Positions 6,366 to 9,440 of a stretch of 9,440 nt of DNA are shown piece after piece. Within the stretch, counting starts at the first letter, position 1. Each line of letters opens with the position of its first letter. The stretch comes from Lachnospiraceae bacterium UBA7160. Lineage in GTDB: Bacteria; Bacillota; Clostridia; Lachnospirales; Lachnospiraceae. The DNA is taken from NCBI GenBank assembly GCA_002491565.1, contig DKWE01000010.1, positions 1-9,440 on the forward strand, written 5' to 3'. The position numbers and the translations under genes are program-made. The notes beneath the pieces are model-generated. The model searched no databases and was not told the origin of the DNA. It saw only the letters and a list, made by a program, of their open reading frames with translations.

Positions 6366-7871
6366 TTATTTTCTTCTGCCAAAGAGGCGCGGGCGGCTCA
6401 CCTGTTCAGAAAGCTCATTCAGCTTCTGTATTGTCTGGTGAAGCAGTTCCAGTGTCTCTTCGCTTTCAGACGGAGAGCCGTCTGCTGTACTGGAATCCGC
6501 AGCCTGCAGTCTCTTAAGTACCTCCTGCATCTGATTGGAGAGGCGCGTCAGCTGGTTCCGCATCTCAAGGTTTGACTGAACCGGCCCCATTTTTGCGATC
6601 TGATCCGAGTAACCGCGCAGCTCCTCGCTGTTTTTCTCCCAGATGTCAGAGAATTTTTCGATCGACTGGTACATAAAGCGGATGTAATCCTGATAAGCAT
6701 CCTTCTGCTCCTGATTGATCTGCTGCGCATCCTTCTGCGCGGCAGACAGGCTGCTGATCGAGTCAGACAGATAGGCTTTTGTCTGCGAGGTGGTGTCCTG
6801 CAGGGAGGCGAGTGTCTGGGTCACAGTGTCCTGCAGAGAGGTGAGTGTCTGCTGCATCCGCCCGATAGTGCGGTCCATGAATTCCGTATAGCTGGACTGT
6901 GACTTGGTAAGCTCTTCCACAGTCCGTGTGATCTGCTTGAAATCAGACATCAGCTCAGTACGCATCTGGCGCGTGACAGCCTGGCAGACATTTGTCAGAA
7001 GTTCTTCCTGGCTGGCAGTGAAGGCGTCTGTGACCTGCTGGAAGCCATCGGTCATACGCCCGAATGCCGGGATGATAGCCTGCTCAAAGCTCTTGCCCAT
7101 CTGCTCGACAAAGATGCCGGTGAGATCATTTACGATCGACTCCTGATCCTTCTGGTGTTCCAGAAGCTGCGACAGGGAACTGACCTCGTATGGCGGGCGG
7201 ACATTCAGATAGTAGGCGTCCAGAAATTCGTCCAGCTTCGCAGAGAGGTTGCTGAATTCACTGCGGAGATTGAAAGAAAAGGAAAGAGACAGTGCAATTC
7301 CATAAATGGAGGTAATAAATGCGACCTTGATACCGTTGATCAGGGGTGTCACAGACCCGGCCATCTGTTCGTAGCCGGACGGGTCGAATTCACGAAGACC
7401 CATGACCAGGCCGACAAAGGTGCCGAGGATACCGAGGCTGGTCAGAATGTCCGGAATCGTCTCCAGGATCCCCCTGTGAACATAGGTATCGATTGCATCC
7501 TCATTGATGTAGTTCTGGATATCACAGCCGCCGTTCGGATTGCGTTTGACCATGCGGCAGTAGAGCTGATAGCAATTGTCCAGGAACGGATTCTGGAAAA
7601 GCGGGAAAGCTTCGGACTCGGAAAGCTTTGCGCCATCACCAGAAGCCTTATTGACTGCATTGACTCCGCGTGCGAGTGCTGTTTCTGCCTGAATCAGTTT
7701 GCGGAGGCCGACGAGATAGGATGCGGCGATCATCAGCAGCATGACTGCGAGAAAGCCGAGATTGAATAAAATGGTGCTGTTGCCAGCGTCACGGCTGACG
7801 TAAGTAATCGCTACGCAGACTCCGACCGAGAGCGCCGCACCGAGGACAGAGATGGTTCTTCGGATGTACAA
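6366..7871 (-). CDS. MotA/TolQ/ExbB-family channel protein with long cytoplasmic tail (ZorA-like)
   Basis: 501 residues. Membrane helices lie at about 7-25, 34-55, 140-160 and 178-200. The last two form the MotA/TolQ/ExbB core (PF01618), with LGILGTFVGLVMGL (146-159) and GIKVAFITSIYGIALS (180-195). Residues about 205-495 are a long soluble helical tail, richest in Gln/Thr/Ser, including an 11-residue repeat (SLQDTVTQTLA / SLQDTTSQTKA, about 345-366). The length, four-helix topology and extended tail match ZorA of Zorya rather than TolQ or ExbB. It should form an oligomeric, ion-conducting stator with the downstream OmpA-like protein. Translation starts at TTG (7871-7869), chosen because AAAGGAGG lies 8 nt upstream. 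It is first gene of a two-gene operon. No ZorC, ZorD or ZorE-like gene adjoins it, so a defence role is unproven. Confidence 0.88.
   Translation of the reverse strand: MYIRRTISVLGAALSVGVCVAITYVSRDAGNSTILFNLGFLAVMLLMIAASYLVGLRKLIQAETALARGVNAVNKASGDGAKLSESEAFPLFQNPFLDNCYQLYCRMVKRNPNGGCDIQNYINEDAIDTYVHRGILETIPDILTSLGILGTFVGLVMGLREFDPSGYEQMAGSVTPLINGIKVAFITSIYGIALSLSFSFNLRSEFSNLSAKLDEFLDAYYLNVRPPYEVSSLSQLLEHQKDQESIVNDLTGIFVEQMGKSFEQAIIPAFGRMTDGFQQVTDAFTASQEELLTNVCQAVTRQMRTELMSDFKQITRTVEELTKSQSSYTEFMDRTIGRMQQTLTSLQDTVTQTLASLQDTTSQTKAYLSDSISSLSAAQKDAQQINQEQKDAYQDYIRFMYQSIEKFSDIWEKNSEELRGYSDQIAKMGPVQSNLEMRNQLTRLSNQMQEVLKRLQAADSSTADGSPSESEETLELLHQTIQKLNELSEQVSRPRLFGRRK
6793..6850 (-). repeat. 33-bp tandem repeat coding an 11-residue coiled-coil unit
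   Basis: On the plus strand a 25-base block starting GTGTCCTGCAG recurs with a 33-base offset (starts 6793 and 6826) and two mismatches. In the protein this gives two successive 11-residue units around SLQDT in the tail of the ZorA-like protein. It is probably a recent in-frame duplication in the coil. Confidence 0.7.
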
Positions 7872-7879
7872 AACAAGAT

Positions 7880-7887
7880 CCTCCTTT
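7880..7887 (-). promoter_or_regulatory. Ribosome binding site fixing the TTG start of the ZorA-like gene
   Basis: The minus strand reads AAAGGAGG, 8 nt before TTG at 7871-7869. No ATG or GTG in frame lies at a comparable distance. Confidence 0.8.
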
Positions 7888-7935
7888 GCATAGATAAATT
7901 CGCCCCGTCGCGTTCTGTCTGGGGCTATTTATGTC

Positions 7936-7964
7936 ATTTTACAAAAATACTTGAGGGAAGTAAA
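7936..7964 (-). promoter_or_regulatory. Probable promoter of the ZorAB-like operon
   Basis: On the minus strand, TTTACT (7964-7959), 17-nt spacer, TAAAAT (7941-7936). The transcript would begin near 7930, about 60 nt before the TTG start. Confidence 0.5.
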
Positions 7965-8002
7965 GTGTTTCGGGAAAGATTAAGAAAAAATGTTGCGGGG
8001 TA

Positions 8003-8031
8003 TTTCCCGTGAAGGGAAATTGTGGTAGAAT
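8003..8031 (+). promoter_or_regulatory. Putative promoter with overlapping palindrome, serine hydrolase gene
   Basis: TAGAAT (8026-8031) is a good -10. The -35 at 17-nt spacing is a weak TTTCCC (8003-8008). A perfect 7-5-7 palindrome, ATTTCCC GTGAA GGGAAAT (8002-8020), covers the -35 and most of the spacer. A weak -35 under a palindrome suggests regulator binding, as activator or repressor site. Confidence 0.45.
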
Positions 8032-8228
8032 AAATGCGATTCACGGTTAGCTGGCATCGGATGAATGACAGCCATCTGCTGAAGCGGAGGGCAGACTGCA
8101 CTGCAGGCTTAATCAGGCGCTTTGATTTAAGGGTATGGTGTCAGTAGAGAAGAGGCAGCATAGCTGCCGCGGGGAGACGTGGAGGTTATTTTTATTCAGA
8201 ACAGGGACGACTGCGTGGCGGATACATG

Positions 8229-8234
8229 AGGAGG
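8229..8234 (+). promoter_or_regulatory. Ribosome binding site fixing the start of the serine hydrolase
   Basis: AGGAGG lies 8 nt before ATG 8243. The frame is open further upstream to ATG 8135, but that start has no spaced ribosome binding site and its extra 36 codons match nothing recognisable. Confidence 0.85.
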
Positions 8235-8242
8235 AATTTACT

Positions 8243-9415
8243 ATGACAGCAGAGGCGAAAGTAAGAGTCAGAGAGTTATTGGATGAGGCGGTCCGGGACG
8301 GCGTGACGGCTGGAGCGAGCATCAGCGTACGGCAGGATGGCGAGGAAATTTTATATGACGCAAGAGGATACGCCGATATTGAGGCCAAAAAGCCGATTGA
8401 GCGCGATACGATTTTCCGCCTGTATTCGATGTCCAAGCCGGTGACTGCGGCAGCGGCAATGATTTTGATGGAGCGGGGCGTACTGGATCTGGCGCAGCCG
8501 GTGGCGGATTTTCTGCCGGGCTTCCGGGAACTGACAGTAGAGCGGGATGGAAGGCTGGAGCGGATCCAGACGCCGGTTACGGTGCTGAATCTTTTGAATA
8601 TGACGTCGGGCCTGACCTACGGCGGGGTGGAGACGCGCGCGGAGCGGATGACGGCCTCCTATATTGAGGAATGCTGTGCGCGGCTGCATTCGCCGCAGCC
8701 GGTCACGACGGTGGAGCTGGCAAATCATCTTGGGACACTTCCGCTGTCGTTCGTTCCGGATACTTCGTGGCGTTATGGCCTGTCTGCGGACGTTCTCGGC
8801 GCGGTGATTGAGGTGGCGTCCGGTATGAGCTTTGGCGAATTTTTGAAGAAAAATATCTTTGATCCCCTCCGGATGCAAGATACGGCTTTCTGGGTGCCGG
8901 CGGAAAAACAGAGCAGGCTTGCAAACGCATACGAGACCGTGCCGGGAGAGTCGATGCGGCTGTATACCGGCGATAATCTTGCTGTTTCCAATACGATGGA
9001 GCAGCCGCCAGCCTTTGAGTCCGGAGGAGCGGGCCTCGTATCGACTCTGACTGATTATATGAAGTTTGGGCAGATGCTTTTGAATGGCGGAGAGCTGGAC
9101 GGGATCCGTGTCATGAAAGAGCGCACGGTGCAGTTTTTGACATCCGGGACACTGACACCGGTACAGCAGAAGGACTTCCGCAGCTGGGTTGGACTTGAGG
9201 GATTCACCTACGCGCATCTGATGCGGATTATGAATGATCCGGGTTCCGCGGCGATCCTTGGCAGCCAGGGAGAATATGGCTGGGACGGCTGGCTTGGATG
9301 TTATTTTGCGAATCTTCCGAAGGAGAATATGACTATCGTGATGATGATGCAGAAACGGGATGCCGGGACGATACCGCTGACACGCAGGATCAGGAATGTA
9401 ATACTTGCATTATAG
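8243..9415 (+). CDS. Serine hydrolase, class C beta-lactamase/EstB-like fold
   Basis: 390 residues, the usual length for the beta-lactamase-related family (PF00144). The catalytic SxxK motif is SMSK (S62, K65). A conserved Tyr lies in WRYGLSADVLG (Y178, the place of Y-x-N in class C enzymes). A Gly/Trp-rich segment GEYGWDGWLG (343-352) stands where the KTG-type strand is expected. TSGLTYGG (121-128) is typical of the family. There is no signal peptide or membrane segment, so it acts in the cytoplasm. That argues against a true beta-lactamase and for an esterase, amidase or peptidase acting on a small substrate I cannot name. It is transcribed divergently from the motor operon and ends 25 bp before the window edge; no partner is visible. 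Confidence 0.92.
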   Translation: MTAEAKVRVRELLDEAVRDGVTAGASISVRQDGEEILYDARGYADIEAKKPIERDTIFRLYSMSKPVTAAAAMILMERGVLDLAQPVADFLPGFRELTVERDGRLERIQTPVTVLNLLNMTSGLTYGGVETRAERMTASYIEECCARLHSPQPVTTVELANHLGTLPLSFVPDTSWRYGLSADVLGAVIEVASGMSFGEFLKKNIFDPLRMQDTAFWVPAEKQSRLANAYETVPGESMRLYTGDNLAVSNTMEQPPAFESGGAGLVSTLTDYMKFGQMLLNGGELDGIRVMKERTVQFLTSGTLTPVQQKDFRSWVGLEGFTYAHLMRIMNDPGSAAILGSQGEYGWDGWLGCYFANLPKENMTIVMMMQKRDAGTIPLTRRIRNVILAL

Positions 9416-9440
9416 ACTAACTAACATGCCTGCTTCGCAG

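Larger units (their letters stand above)
7888..8242. other. Divergent intergenic region with a long structured leader
   Basis: It holds divergent promoters for the motor operon and the serine hydrolase. The hydrolase side has a leader of about 200 nt (about 8038-8242) with several short hairpins: CTGGCAT/ATGACAG (8051-8071), TCTGC/GCAGA (about 8075-8095) and a perfect GGCAGC-ATA-GCTGCC (8154-8168). None is followed by a T-run. I recognise no known riboswitch class. A 28-codon ORF at 8061-8147 has no ribosome binding site. Confidence 0.5.

Noticed and set aside
8351..9217. 288-codon minus-strand frame opposite the serine hydrolase
   Set aside because: Arg/His-rich shadow translation of a well-supported gene, with no recognisable domain.
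5346..9415. A complete Zorya defence system
   Set aside because: Only the ZorA- and ZorB-like genes are present. The neighbouring serine hydrolase is divergent and does not resemble ZorC, ZorD or ZorE.

Overview
The window reads as chromosomal DNA of a Gram-positive anaerobe, most likely a gut Clostridia/Lachnospiraceae species. This is an inference from strong AGGAGG-type ribosome binding sites, consensus sigma-A promoters, moderate GC content, a surface cellulase ending in GW/YY cell-wall-binding repeats, and a cobalamin riboswitch. I see no phage, plasmid, CRISPR or transposase gene.

Layout. (1) 1-1260, minus: 5' part of a secreted GH5 endoglucanase with C-terminal cell-wall-binding repeats, cut by the window edge. 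(2) 1261-1619: divergent promoter region. (3) 1620-3473, plus: Uup/YfmR-type ABC-F ATPase behind a near-consensus promoter. (4) 3650-5018, plus: promoter, cobalamin riboswitch, intrinsic terminator, then a CbiK-type cobaltochelatase with an apparent export signal. The start of this gene is ambiguous and may be frameshifted. (5) 5103-5201: a 99-bp element with perfect 15-bp terminal inverted repeats, MITE-like. (6) 5214-5339, plus: tRNA-Gly(TCC) with a consensus promoter. (7) 7871-5346, minus: a two-gene operon encoding a MotA/TolQ/ExbB-like channel protein with a long cytoplasmic tail and a MotB/OmpA-like partner. It resembles the ZorA-ZorB motor of Zorya defence but has no effector gene beside it. 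(8) 8003-9415, plus: a divergently transcribed cytoplasmic serine hydrolase of the class C beta-lactamase/EstB fold.

How the parts work together. The cobalamin unit is a self-contained OFF switch: B12 binding should favour the terminator at 3982-4009 and stop cbiK expression. The two motor genes are almost certainly co-translated: the second gene's ribosome binding site abuts the first gene's stop codon. They should form one ion-driven membrane complex anchored to peptidoglycan. The other genes are single-gene units with no obvious functional link to each other.

The best candidate for something under-described is the orphan ZorAB-like motor pair. Next are the riboswitch-controlled, apparently exported cobaltochelatase with its odd start region, and the MITE-like element.
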